A DNA stretch of 14,732 nt from Caldifarciminota bacterium (GTDB lineage Bacteria; WOR-3; Hydrothermia; WGAB01): the NCBI GenBank assembly GCA_015489295.1, contig WGAB01000043.1, forward strand, positions 1 through 14,732. Reading direction: 5' to 3'. This document shows positions 6,624-13,008 of the stretch, piece by piece. The position numbers were made by a program, and so were the translations under genes. Numbering within the stretch: the first letter of the stretch is position 1; each line of letters starts with the position of its first letter. The notes below the pieces were generated by a model. The model had not been told where the DNA came from and did no database searches. It saw nothing but the letters and a program-made list of their open reading frames with translations.

Positions 6624-7552
6624 GGGCAATCATCGTGCACGGGGGCGCCGGCCGCTGGCGTCCTCAGGACCGGGACCGCATCGCCCGGGGGATCCACCGG
6701 GCCGTCACCTCCGGCTTTGAACGACTCCAGAACGGGGGCACCGCAGAGGAGGCCTGCCTCGCTGCGGTGATGGCCCTGGAAGACGATCCTACCTTCAACG
6801 CCGGCACCGGATCGGTGCTCACCTTAGACGGCCGCTGCGAACTGGACGCCTCCATCATGCGGGGCAGCGACCTCCGGATGGGCGCCGTGGCCGGCGTGGA
6901 ACACATCAAAAACCCCATTCTGCTCGCCTACCATGTCATGCAGGAAACCGACCATGTGCTGATGGTGGGCGAGGGCGCCGAGAAACTGGCCCGGCTCCTG
7001 GGCTTTGAACCCTACGATCCCATCACCGAGGAGCGGCGGGAACAGTGGCGGAAACTGCGCGAAAAACTCCTGAAGGGCGAGGACACCCTGCACTATCCCC
7101 GGATCCGCGACCTCATCCGCAAGCACCCCGAACTCCTCAAGGGCACGGTGGGCTGCGTGGCCCTGGACAGCCGGGGAGAGATCGTGGCCGGCACCTCCAC
7201 GGGCGGCGTGTTCCTCAAACTCCTCGGCCGGGTGGGCGACACCCCGATCCCCGGGGCCGGCACCTACGCCACCCCCTTCGGCGGGGCCTCGTCCACCGGC
7301 ATCGGCGAGGGCATCATGCGCGTGCTGCTTTCCAAGACCGTGACCGACCTCATGGCCACAGGCCTCTCGCCCCAGAAGGCCTGTGAGGCCGGGGTGGACT
7401 ACCTGAGCCGGAAGGTTCACCTGGAGGCCGGCGTCATCGCCCTGAACCACGAGGGCGAAGTCGGCTTCGCCTACAACACCCAGGCCATGCCCGTGGGGAT
7501 CTGGCGGGAAGGGGACCCCGAGCCCCGGATCCTGGGGCTGCCCCAGGAGTAG
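6620..7552 (+). CDS. iaaA: Isoaspartyl peptidase / L-asparaginase (Ntn-hydrolase, family T2)
   Basis: 310 aa, normal for plant-type asparaginases. The N-terminus has the H-G-G-A-G motif (7-11) and N-A-G-T-G-S (60-65). Autocleavage should occur before Thr176 in G-T-V-G-C-V-A-L-D, giving alpha and beta chains with Thr176 as the nucleophile; the T-S-T-G-G stretch at 192-196 follows as in the family. The C-terminal half (A-G-T-Y-A, S-S-T-G-I-G-E) is also well kept. It hydrolyses isoaspartyl dipeptides released from damaged proteins and usually L-asparagine, in the cytoplasm because there is no signal peptide. It sits in one unit with the small gene before it (4-nt overlap) and the patatin gene after it (5-nt gap). 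A glycosylasparaginase is a less likely alternative. Confidence 0.93.
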   Translation: MRAIIVHGGAGRWRPQDRDRIARGIHRAVTSGFERLQNGGTAEEACLAAVMALEDDPTFNAGTGSVLTLDGRCELDASIMRGSDLRMGAVAGVEHIKNPILLAYHVMQETDHVLMVGEGAEKLARLLGFEPYDPITEERREQWRKLREKLLKGEDTLHYPRIRDLIRKHPELLKGTVGCVALDSRGEIVAGTSTGGVFLKLLGRVGDTPIPGAGTYATPFGGASSTGIGEGIMRVLLSKTVTDLMATGLSPQKACEAGVDYLSRKVHLEAGVIALNHEGEVGFAYNTQAMPVGIWREGDPEPRILGLPQE

Positions 7553-7557
7553 GCGCC

Positions 7558-8493
7558 ATGTGGGGCCGAGGCCAGCGGATCGGCATCGCTCTGGGCGGGG
7601 GCGGCGCCCGCGGACTGGCCCACCTGGGCGTGCTGCAGGCGCTGGAGGAGGCCGGCATCCGGCCCGTGGCCGTCAGTGGCACCAGCGCGGGCTCCATCCT
7701 GGGGGCGCTCTTTGGCCTGTACGGCTACAAAGGGAGCCTGCAGGTCATCGAGGAGGGGCTGCAGAGCCGCGGGTACCAGGAGATCGGCTTCGGCGGCCTG
7801 CGCCGGGAGGCCCACGGCGTGTTCGGCACGGTGCAACACTGGGTGCGGAACGGCCTCACCTACCTCAAGGCTCTCCGGAGCGAGGCCGTGCTCTCGGGCC
7901 GGGCCCTCCAGATCTCCATCAAAAACCTGGTGCGGTACCACACTTTTGACGACCTACCGTGGCCCTTCTTCGTGTCGGCCCTGGACCTCAAAACCGGCAC
8001 GGATGTGATCTTCACCACGGGCCCGCTGTGGCGTGCCCTGTACGCCTCTTCGGCCATTCCGGGCGTGTTCCCGCCCCTGGAACTCCACGACTGGCTCCTC
8101 GTGGACGGCGGCCCCAGCATGAAGGTGCCCGTGGAAACCCTGTGGCTGCACGGCGTGGACTTCGTGATCGCTGTGGATGTGGGCAGTCCTCCGGAAACCC
8201 ACCGGCCCGTCAACGCCCTGGAAACCATGATCCGGGCCGATCAGATGGGCGTGCAAAAGCTCCACCGCCTGCTCCTGAACCTGGCCCAGGTGGTGATCCG
8301 GCCCGAACTGGACGACATGACCTGGGTGGATTTTGAAAAGTGGCGCTTCGCCGTAGATCAGGGCCAGAGGGCCGTAGAGCAGGCGCTGCCCCGGATCCGC
8401 GAGGCCCTGCGCCGGAACCGCTGGTACCGGCGCTGGCTCCAACGGCGGCTTTTAGACACCCTGCACCTGGAGCAGAACAAGGTGTACCTGTAG
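7558..8493 (+). CDS. Patatin-like phospholipase (RssA/NTE type)
   Basis: 311 aa, close to the size of single-domain bacterial patatins. The oxyanion loop G-G-G-G-A-R-G-L is at 13-20, the nucleophile elbow G-T-S-A-G at 41-45 puts the catalytic serine at Ser43, and the D-G-G dyad partner is Asp183. The A-S-S-A-I-P-G-V-F-P-P-L block at 163-174 is also typical of the family. There is no clear signal peptide or beta-barrel domain, so a cytoplasmic or membrane-associated lipid acyl hydrolase is likely. AGGAG overlaps the previous stop at a good distance from the ATG. Linked to the isoaspartyl peptidase gene by a 5-nt gap; no functional tie between them is known to me. Confidence 0.9.
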   Translation: MWGRGQRIGIALGGGGARGLAHLGVLQALEEAGIRPVAVSGTSAGSILGALFGLYGYKGSLQVIEEGLQSRGYQEIGFGGLRREAHGVFGTVQHWVRNGLTYLKALRSEAVLSGRALQISIKNLVRYHTFDDLPWPFFVSALDLKTGTDVIFTTGPLWRALYASSAIPGVFPPLELHDWLLVDGGPSMKVPVETLWLHGVDFVIAVDVGSPPETHRPVNALETMIRADQMGVQKLHRLLLNLAQVVIRPELDDMTWVDFEKWRFAVDQGQRAVEQALPRIREALRRNRWYRRWLQRRLLDTLHLEQNKVYL

Positions 8494-8509
8494 GGGGTCC
8501 GAAAAATTT

Positions 8510-8542
8510 GGCGGGGGCGGCGCCTGCGGCGCCGCCCCCGCC
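8510..8542 (-). terminator. Strong intrinsic terminator (15-bp perfect stem)
   Basis: Arms of 15 bases (8510-8524 and 8528-8542) pair perfectly around a TGC loop and are almost entirely G and C. Read on the minus strand the stem is followed at once by AAATTTTTC, a good U-tract, so it terminates the orphan gene at 8567-8896. On the plus strand, for the patatin gene, there is no equivalent T run, though the hairpin lies 17 nt after its stop. Confidence 0.8.
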
Positions 8543-8566
8543 AACGCTCTTCGTTCTCAGGAGCAG

Positions 8567-8896
8567 CTACAACCCCCACTTCTCGTGGGCGAGTTTCAGC
8601 AATTCCTTAAATTGCTCCTCCGGAATTTCCGAAGAAAACTGACCGAAACTAATGCGAGTCTTCTCTGAATCAAGCGTATAGTAGCATATCCGATAGGAAA
8701 CAATGCCGTCGGTACGTTGAATTTTCTGAATGAAATACCTGTACTCTGGATTGGGATCCATCACACTGACCTCATCCACAACCACTCCAATAACATAGCT
8801 CTTTTCGGGTCCTCCTTTCCGCTTAAACCTCACCTTCTTCCCCACGGTGGTCATTTCCCTCAGCCTCTTCAGCAATTCTTCTCTGGACTGTTTCAT
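8567..8896 (-). CDS. Orphan protein of unknown function in an A+T-richer patch
   Basis: 109 aa from the ATG at 8896, chosen because AAGGAGG lies 8 nt before it. A GTG at 8905 overlaps that ribosome site and is rejected. The protein begins with a basic helix (Q-S-R-E-E-L-L-K-R-L-R-E-M). A probable small beta-rich region follows: V-G-K-K-V-R-F-K-R-K-G-G, Y-V-I-G-V-V-V-D-E-V and Y-R-Y-F-I-Q-K-I. It ends with a helix containing E-E-Q-F-K-E-L-L-K-L-A. I recognise no family and see no catalytic motif, signal peptide or membrane span. Base composition is clearly poorer in G+C than the flanking genes, suggesting transfer from elsewhere. It is a single-gene unit with its own terminator. The V-x-F-K-R-K start of the beta region recalls small SH3-like folds, but this is only an impression. 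Confidence 0.75.
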   Translation of the reverse strand: MKQSREELLKRLREMTTVGKKVRFKRKGGPEKSYVIGVVVDEVSVMDPNPEYRYFIQKIQRTDGIVSYRICYYTLDSEKTRISFGQFSSEIPEEQFKELLKLAHEKWGL

Positions 8897-8920
8897 CTTT
8901 GACACCTCCTTCTTGCGCCT

Positions 8921-8949
8921 ATTTTAAACCCTTACTCGGTGAAAGACAC
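8921..8949 (-). promoter_or_regulatory. Possible promoter of the orphan gene
   Basis: On the minus strand TAAAAT (8921-8926) stands 17 nt after GTGTCT (8944-8949, a poor -35). A start near 8914 would leave an 18-nt leader containing just the AAGGAGG site. Confidence 0.35.
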
Positions 8950-9146
8950 CTCAGGAGGAGAGGCACCGTTTCGGGGGTTGCTAAGTGGTCTCCAGGAAAG
9001 CTCCGCTATACAATAGGGCAGAAAAAGGCTCTGATGAGGATTTCCATATAACCGTACAGGCATTCCCTGACGGTGTTCAAAAAAGGCTCTCCAGACGATC
9101 GTACGGTACTCCGACCATTGTGTCCTGGCGCATCTACTCTTTCCCG
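8950..9146. other. Non-coding interval between orphan gene and tRNA-Leu(GAG)
   Basis: About 200 bases without a convincing gene, richer in A+T than the surroundings. It contains an 11-base direct repeat AAAAAGGCTCT (9022-9032 and 9080-9090, 58 bases apart). It also has a 7-base inverted pair ACCGTAC/GTACGGT (9051-9057 and 9101-9107). An open plus frame crosses it, but it lacks a ribosome site and runs into the tRNA, so it is not called. Confidence 0.4.
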
Positions 9147-9175
9147 TTGACTTCCGGGCCGGGGCTGCATATCAT
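9147..9175 (+). promoter_or_regulatory. Sigma-70-type promoter of tRNA-Leu(GAG)-meaB
   Basis: TTGACT (9147-9152) and TATCAT (9170-9175) are separated by 17 nt. The predicted start near 9182 is about 3 nt before the mature tRNA 5' end. Confidence 0.7.
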
Positions 9176-9184
9176 TATCGGCAC

Positions 9185-9268
9185 GCCGGGGTGGCGGAAT
9201 TGGCAGACGCGCATGGTTGAGGGCCATGTGGGAGCAATCCCGTGCGGGTTCAAATCCCGCCCCCGGCA
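9185..9268 (+). tRNA. tRNA-Leu (anticodon GAG)
   Basis: The acceptor stem GCCGGGG (9185-9191) pairs with CCCCGGC (9261-9267), and A is the discriminator. The anticodon stem CATGG/CCATG encloses TTGAGGG with GAG at 9219-9221. The T stem GCGGG/CCCGC encloses TTCAAAT, and the long variable arm marks class II. It reads CUC and CUU codons. CCA is not encoded. The next gene starts 9 nt downstream. Confidence 0.95.
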
Positions 9269-9277
9269 CTTCTTTTC

Positions 9278-10234
9278 ATGAAACCCTCTCTCCAACGCCT
9301 GATCCAGGACTTCAAGGCTGGCCATCCCCGTGCCTTAGCCCGGCTGATCACCGAGGTGGAAAACCGGGAAAACGCCCACGAGGAGATCCTGGAAGCCCTG
9401 TATGCCCGGGTGGGCCGCGCCCACCGCATCGGCATCACGGGCCCGCCCGGCGCCGGCAAAAGCACCTTGGTGGACGCCCTGGCCCTGCACCTCCAGAAAC
9501 AGGGCAAACGCGTGGGCGTGATCGCCGTGGACCCCTCCAGCCCCTTTACCGGCGGCGCCCTGCTGGGCGACCGGCACCGCATGACCCGCGCCACCCAGGC
9601 CGGCATCTTCATCCGGAGCCTGGCCACCCGCGGCTCCCTGGGCGGCCTCTCGGAAGCCACCCCCTTTGTGGCCGATCTCATGGACGCCTTCGGCTTCGAT
9701 GTGGTGCTCATTGAAACCGTGGGCGTGGGCCAGGCCGAACTGGACATCATCCATACCTCGGATACCGTGGTGGTGGTGCTCGTGCCCGAATCCGGCGACG
9801 CCATCCAGGCCATGAAGGCCGGGCTCATGGAAATCGCCGACATCTTCGTGATCAACAAGTACGACCGTGAGGGCGCCCACCGGTTCCAGAACGAACTGGA
9901 AAGCGTGCTCAGCATGCAGCCCCGGCGGGAGGGCGAGTGGACACCGCCGGTGATCCCGATCGTGGCCATCCGGGAACAGGGCGTGCCGGAACTGGCCGAG
10001 GCCCTGGAACGCCACCTCACCTACCTGAAGCAAAGCGGCCGGTTCCTGGAAAAGCGGAAACACCGCATCCTCGACGAGATCGAACGCACGGCCAAGGACC
10101 TGCTCTGGCGGCGCCTGGAGGGCCGGCTGTCCGAAGCGCTCACCCAGCAATGGCTCCAGCGGGCCCTGAAGGGCGAGGAAACCCCCTATGCCCTGGCCCG
10201 CCGCATCGTGGAACAACTCTCCCGGGAGGCCTGA
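9278..10234 (+). CDS. meaB: MeaB/ArgK-type G3E GTPase (methylmalonyl-CoA mutase chaperone)
   Basis: 318 aa from the ATG at 9278; the frame continues upstream only through the tRNA, so that extension is rejected. Walker A G-P-P-G-A-G-K-S is at 55-62, the Mg-binding D-P-S-S-P at 85-89, the switch motif E-T-V-G-V-G-Q at 146-152 and the base-specificity N-K-Y-D at 193-196. The family couples GTP hydrolysis to loading and protection of adenosylcobalamin in methylmalonyl-CoA mutase and related B12 mutases. No mutase gene is in the window, so the partner must be elsewhere. The start lies 9 nt behind the tRNA-Leu 3' end with no Shine-Dalgarno sequence. The mRNA is therefore probably released by tRNA 3' processing and translated with almost no leader. 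Confidence 0.93.
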   Translation: MKPSLQRLIQDFKAGHPRALARLITEVENRENAHEEILEALYARVGRAHRIGITGPPGAGKSTLVDALALHLQKQGKRVGVIAVDPSSPFTGGALLGDRHRMTRATQAGIFIRSLATRGSLGGLSEATPFVADLMDAFGFDVVLIETVGVGQAELDIIHTSDTVVVVLVPESGDAIQAMKAGLMEIADIFVINKYDREGAHRFQNELESVLSMQPRREGEWTPPVIPIVAIREQGVPELAEALERHLTYLKQSGRFLEKRKHRILDEIERTAKDLLWRRLEGRLSEALTQQWLQRALKGEETPYALARRIVEQLSREA

Positions 10235-10245
10235 GTTCCTTCTTG

Positions 10246-10274
10246 TTGCAGGCCGTTTTCCAGACGTGTACCTT
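10246..10274 (+). promoter_or_regulatory. Probable promoter of the baeRF-type gene
   Basis: TTGCAG (10246-10251) and TACCTT (10269-10274) are 17 nt apart. A start near 10281 gives a 20-nt leader with AGGAG at 10287-10291, 9 nt before the ATG at 10301. Confidence 0.5.
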
Positions 10275-10300
10275 TAAACGCAAAACAGGAGTGAACCGCC

Positions 10301-11428
10301 ATGATCACCTATGACATGCTGCGAACCCTGCACACCATCGGCGACGGCCGCAATCCCATCGTGAGTTTGTACCTGAAGATTGACCCGGCCGGCGACTTCG
10401 TGAAACGCTGCCGCAACCTGCTGTACGACGCCCTGAAGGCGGCCCGGCGCGAGAACCGGATCTCCGAGGTCCAGATGCAACGGATCGAGGGCGACCTCCG
10501 GAAGATCCAGAACTTCGTGGAACAGAACGCCCCGATCTGGATCAAAGAGGCCCAGGTGGCCCAGGTGGTGATCTTTTCGTCGCAACCCCTCCGGTTCTGG
10601 CAGGTGTATCCCCTGCCCCGGGCTGCCCGCGAGCGGGCCGTGGTGGACCTTTCGCCCTACATCCGCCCCCTGACCCTGCTCCTGGACGAGTACAAGCGCT
10701 ACTATGTGGTGCTGGTGGACCCCAAAAAAGCCCGGCTCTTTGAGATGTTCCTCGGGTCCATCCAGGAGGAAGAGAAGTTCGTGGATGTGGTGGGCCGGGT
10801 GAAAACCCCGCCGCCCCGGCTCCGCCGCAAGGTGGACTACGCCATTTACAACCACTATCAGCGGGTGGCGGAGGTGCTCTATGACCGGTACCGGATGGGG
10901 CGGTTTGACCTCCTGATCGTGGGCGGGCCGCCCGAGGCCCTGGCCGGTTTCCTGCCGTTTCTGCCCTACTCCCTGCGCCATGTGCTGGCCGGCACCTTTA
11001 CGGCCCCGGTGAACATTTCGGTCCGCGAGGCCCTGAAGGAGGCCCGGAAGATTGAGCGTGCGTACGAGATGCGCGAGGAACGGGAGATCGTGGAGACCCT
11101 GAAGAACGAACTGGCCAAAAAGGACCACGGGGCCGTGGCCGGACTTCGCGAGGTGCTCCGGGCCCTGATGGAAAACCGGGTGACCACCGTGGTGGTGGCC
11201 GAGGGCTTTGAGCATCCCGGGGTGCGGTGCCCGAAGTGCGGGTACCTGGGCCTGGAAGAGGAGACCTGCCCGTCCTGCGGTGCCCCCACCGTAAAGGTGC
11301 CCGACGTGGTGGACGACCTGATCGAGGAGGCCGTGGAGCAGGGCGCCCGCATCGAACACGTGCTGGAACCCTCGCTCCTGGCCGACATCGGCCACATCGG
11401 CGCCCTGCTGCGGTACCCCGAGGAATAA
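10301..11428 (+). CDS. Release-factor-1-like protein of the bacterial baeRF type with C-terminal zinc ribbon
   Basis: 375 aa. The arrangement resembles archaeal/eukaryotic release factor 1 domains. An N-terminal alpha/beta region spans ~1-125. A domain-2-like part starts at Y-V-V-L-V-D-P-K-K-A-R-L-F (135-147) and continues through R-R-K-V-D-Y-A-I-Y-N-H-Y-Q-R-V-A-E (175-191). A domain-3-like part contains G-L-R-E-V-L-R-A-L-M-E-N-R-V-T-T-V-V-V at 281-299. A zinc ribbon is inserted there, with Cys310, Cys313, Cys323 and Cys326, followed by V-V-D-D-L-I-E-E-A-V-E-Q-G-A-R-I-E-H-V (336-354), closely matching the eRF1 ending. No GGQ is present; the only G-G is V-G-G-P-P at 207-211, so peptide release chemistry is doubtful. 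A ribosome-binding or rescue role is plausible but unproven. It is monocistronic with its own promoter and terminator. Confidence 0.75.
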   Translation: MITYDMLRTLHTIGDGRNPIVSLYLKIDPAGDFVKRCRNLLYDALKAARRENRISEVQMQRIEGDLRKIQNFVEQNAPIWIKEAQVAQVVIFSSQPLRFWQVYPLPRAARERAVVDLSPYIRPLTLLLDEYKRYYVVLVDPKKARLFEMFLGSIQEEEKFVDVVGRVKTPPPRLRRKVDYAIYNHYQRVAEVLYDRYRMGRFDLLIVGGPPEALAGFLPFLPYSLRHVLAGTFTAPVNISVREALKEARKIERAYEMREEREIVETLKNELAKKDHGAVAGLREVLRALMENRVTTVVVAEGFEHPGVRCPKCGYLGLEEETCPSCGAPTVKVPDVVDDLIEEAVEQGARIEHVLEPSLLADIGHIGALLRYPEE

Positions 11429-11441
11429 CCCCCTTCGCACG

Positions 11442-11490
11442 GAAAAACACCCAGGGCCCGGAGGCATGCCTCCGGGCCCTGAAGGTTTTT
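11442..11490. terminator. Bidirectional intrinsic terminator
   Basis: A perfect palindrome at 11452-11481 (half-site CAGGGCCCGGAGGCA) forms a long G+C stem. It is followed on the plus strand by AAGGTTTTT and preceded by GGAAAAACAC, which gives GTGTTTTT on the minus strand. It lies between the converging baeRF-type and fumarase genes and serves both. Confidence 0.9.
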
Positions 11491-11504
11491 GGGAATCCGT
11501 TACG

Positions 11505-12902
11505 TCAGTCCGCCCTTGGCCCCAGCATCTTGCGGGGATCCAGCACCTCGTCGGCCTCCTCTTCGGTGAGGATGCCCTCTTCAACCACCACCTGCCGCAC
11601 GGTTTTGCCCTCTTTGTAGGCCTTGTAGGCGATCTGGGCCGCCCGGTCGTAGCCGATCCGGAGCGCAAGCGGCGTCACCAGGGCCATGCTCCATTCCACC
11701 AGTTCCTCGCAGCGCTTGCGGTTCGCCTGGATGCCCCGTACGGCCTTTTCCGTAAAGGTCTTGACGCCGTTGGTGAGGATCTGGATGGACCACAGCACGT
11801 TGTAGGCGATCATGGGCATCATCATGTTGAGTTCCAGGGGCCCGTTCTGGCCGCCGATGGTCACGGCCAGATGGTTGCCCATCACCTGGGCCGCCACCTG
11901 GATCATCATCTCGGCGATCACCGGGTTCACCTTGCCGGGCATGATGGAACTGCCGGGCTGCACCGCGGGCAACTGGATCTCGGCGATGCCGGTGCGGGGC
12001 CCGCTGGACAGCAGCCGCAGGTCGTTGGCGATCTTCATCAGGCTGACCGCCACCGTGTTCAGGGCACCCATGAGTTCCACCATGGCGTCGCGGGCGGCCA
12101 GGGCCTCAAAGCGGTTCTCGGCTTCCTTGAAGGGCAGACCGGTGCGCTCGGCGATCTTGGCAATCACCCGGGGCGCGAACTCAGGATGGGCGTTGAGGCC
12201 CGTGCCCACGGCCGTGCCGCCGAGGGCCAGTTCTTCCACATGGGGCAGGGTGTGCTCAATGCGCCGGAGGCCGTGGGCGATCTGGGAGGCGTAGCCTGAA
12301 AACTCCTGGCCGAGGGTGATGGGCACCGCGTCCTGCAGGTGGGTGCGGCCGATCTTGACGATGTCCTTGAACTCCTCGGCCTTCTGGTTCAACGCCTCCA
12401 GCAGGTCCTGGAGGGCGGCCCGCAGGGGCTCCAGCTCCTGGCGCACCGAGATGTGGATGGCCGTGGGGATGACATCGTTGGACGACTGGCCACGGTTCAC
12501 ATGGTCGTTGGGATGCACCGGATGCCGGGTGCCCAGGGGCTGGCCCAGGAGTTCGTTGGCCCGGTTGGCGATCACCTCGTTGGTGTTCATGTTGGAGGAG
12601 GTGCCGGAACCGGTCTGGAAGATGTCCACGGGGAAGTGCTCGTCCCACTTGCCCTCGATGACCTCCTCGGCGGCCTGGATGATAGCGTCGGCGAGTTCCG
12701 CCGGGATCTGGCCCAGGTCGCGGTTGACCTCGGCGGCGTAGCGTTTGATGAGCCCCAGAGCCCGGATCATCGGGCGCGGCAGGCGGATGCCGGAAATCGG
12801 GAAGTTCTCCACCGCCCGCTGGGTTTGGGCGCCCCAGTAGGCCCAGGCCGGCACCCGGACCTCACCCATGGAATCCTTCTCAATGCGGTATGCATCAGCC
12901 AT
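11505..12902 (-). CDS. fumC: Class II fumarate hydratase
   Basis: 465 aa, standard for the class. The superfamily signature G-S-S-I-M-P-G-K-V-N-P is at 317-327, with catalytic Ser318. G-R-T-H-L-Q-D-A-V-P-I-T at 185-196 carries the active-site His188. T-G-S-G-T-S-S-N-M-N-T-N-E-V at 97-110 and H-P-N-D-H-V-N-R-G-Q-S-S-N-D at 130-143 complete the substrate site. It interconverts fumarate and L-malate in the TCA cycle as a cytoplasmic tetramer that needs no iron-sulfur cluster. The C-terminal V-L-D-P-R-K-M-L-G-P favours fumarase over aspartase. The start is secured by AAGGAGG 7 nt before the ATG. Likely single-gene transcript, ending at the shared terminator near 11.45 kb. Confidence 0.95.
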   Translation of the reverse strand: MADAYRIEKDSMGEVRVPAWAYWGAQTQRAVENFPISGIRLPRPMIRALGLIKRYAAEVNRDLGQIPAELADAIIQAAEEVIEGKWDEHFPVDIFQTGSGTSSNMNTNEVIANRANELLGQPLGTRHPVHPNDHVNRGQSSNDVIPTAIHISVRQELEPLRAALQDLLEALNQKAEEFKDIVKIGRTHLQDAVPITLGQEFSGYASQIAHGLRRIEHTLPHVEELALGGTAVGTGLNAHPEFAPRVIAKIAERTGLPFKEAENRFEALAARDAMVELMGALNTVAVSLMKIANDLRLLSSGPRTGIAEIQLPAVQPGSSIMPGKVNPVIAEMMIQVAAQVMGNHLAVTIGGQNGPLELNMMMPMIAYNVLWSIQILTNGVKTFTEKAVRGIQANRKRCEELVEWSMALVTPLALRIGYDRAAQIAYKAYKEGKTVRQVVVEEGILTEEEADEVLDPRKMLGPRAD

Positions 12903-12940
12903 GGTAAGCCTCCTTTGATGCCGTTTTGCCCATATGCCAT

Positions 12941-12946
12941 ATTATG
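12941..12946 (-). promoter_or_regulatory. Possible -10 element of fumC
   Basis: CATAAT on the minus strand, five of six bases of the consensus, about 39 nt before the fumC ATG. No good -35 is seen 16-18 nt upstream, so an activator or another sigma factor may be needed. Confidence 0.3.
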
Positions 12947-12972
12947 CGGCAGGCTCCCGCGTCTCTTCTCGC

Positions 12973-13001
12973 TTGCAATGCCCCGGCAGGCCAAGTAAGA
13001 T
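12973..13001 (+). promoter_or_regulatory. Promoter of nfeD predicting a leaderless mRNA
   Basis: TTGCAA (12973-12978), a 17-nt spacer and TAAGAT (12996-13001). The expected start is 13008-13009, which is the A of the chosen ATG or one base before it. No ribosome-binding sequence precedes the ATG. Confidence 0.6.
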
Positions 13002-13008
13002 TGGGACG

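Noticed and set aside
8897..8905. GTG start giving a longer orphan protein
   Set aside because: The GTG overlaps the AAGGAGG ribosome-binding site that serves the ATG at 8896 at ideal distance.
9242..9277. ATG start for meaB inside tRNA-Leu(GAG)
   Set aside because: The codons lie in the T arm of the tRNA. The ATG at 9278 begins the residues that match the family N-terminus.
8985..9281. 98-codon plus-strand frame between orphan gene and tRNA
   Set aside because: No ribosome site, runs into the tRNA, no recognised motif. A decayed gene fragment cannot be excluded.
10274..11668. 464-codon minus-strand open frame
   Set aside because: Antisense to the release-factor-like gene, runs through the bidirectional terminator and into fumC in another frame; no recognisable motif.
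12934..13008. Upstream ATG start for nfeD
   Set aside because: It would add 25 residues without signal-peptide character and lies upstream of the predicted promoter.
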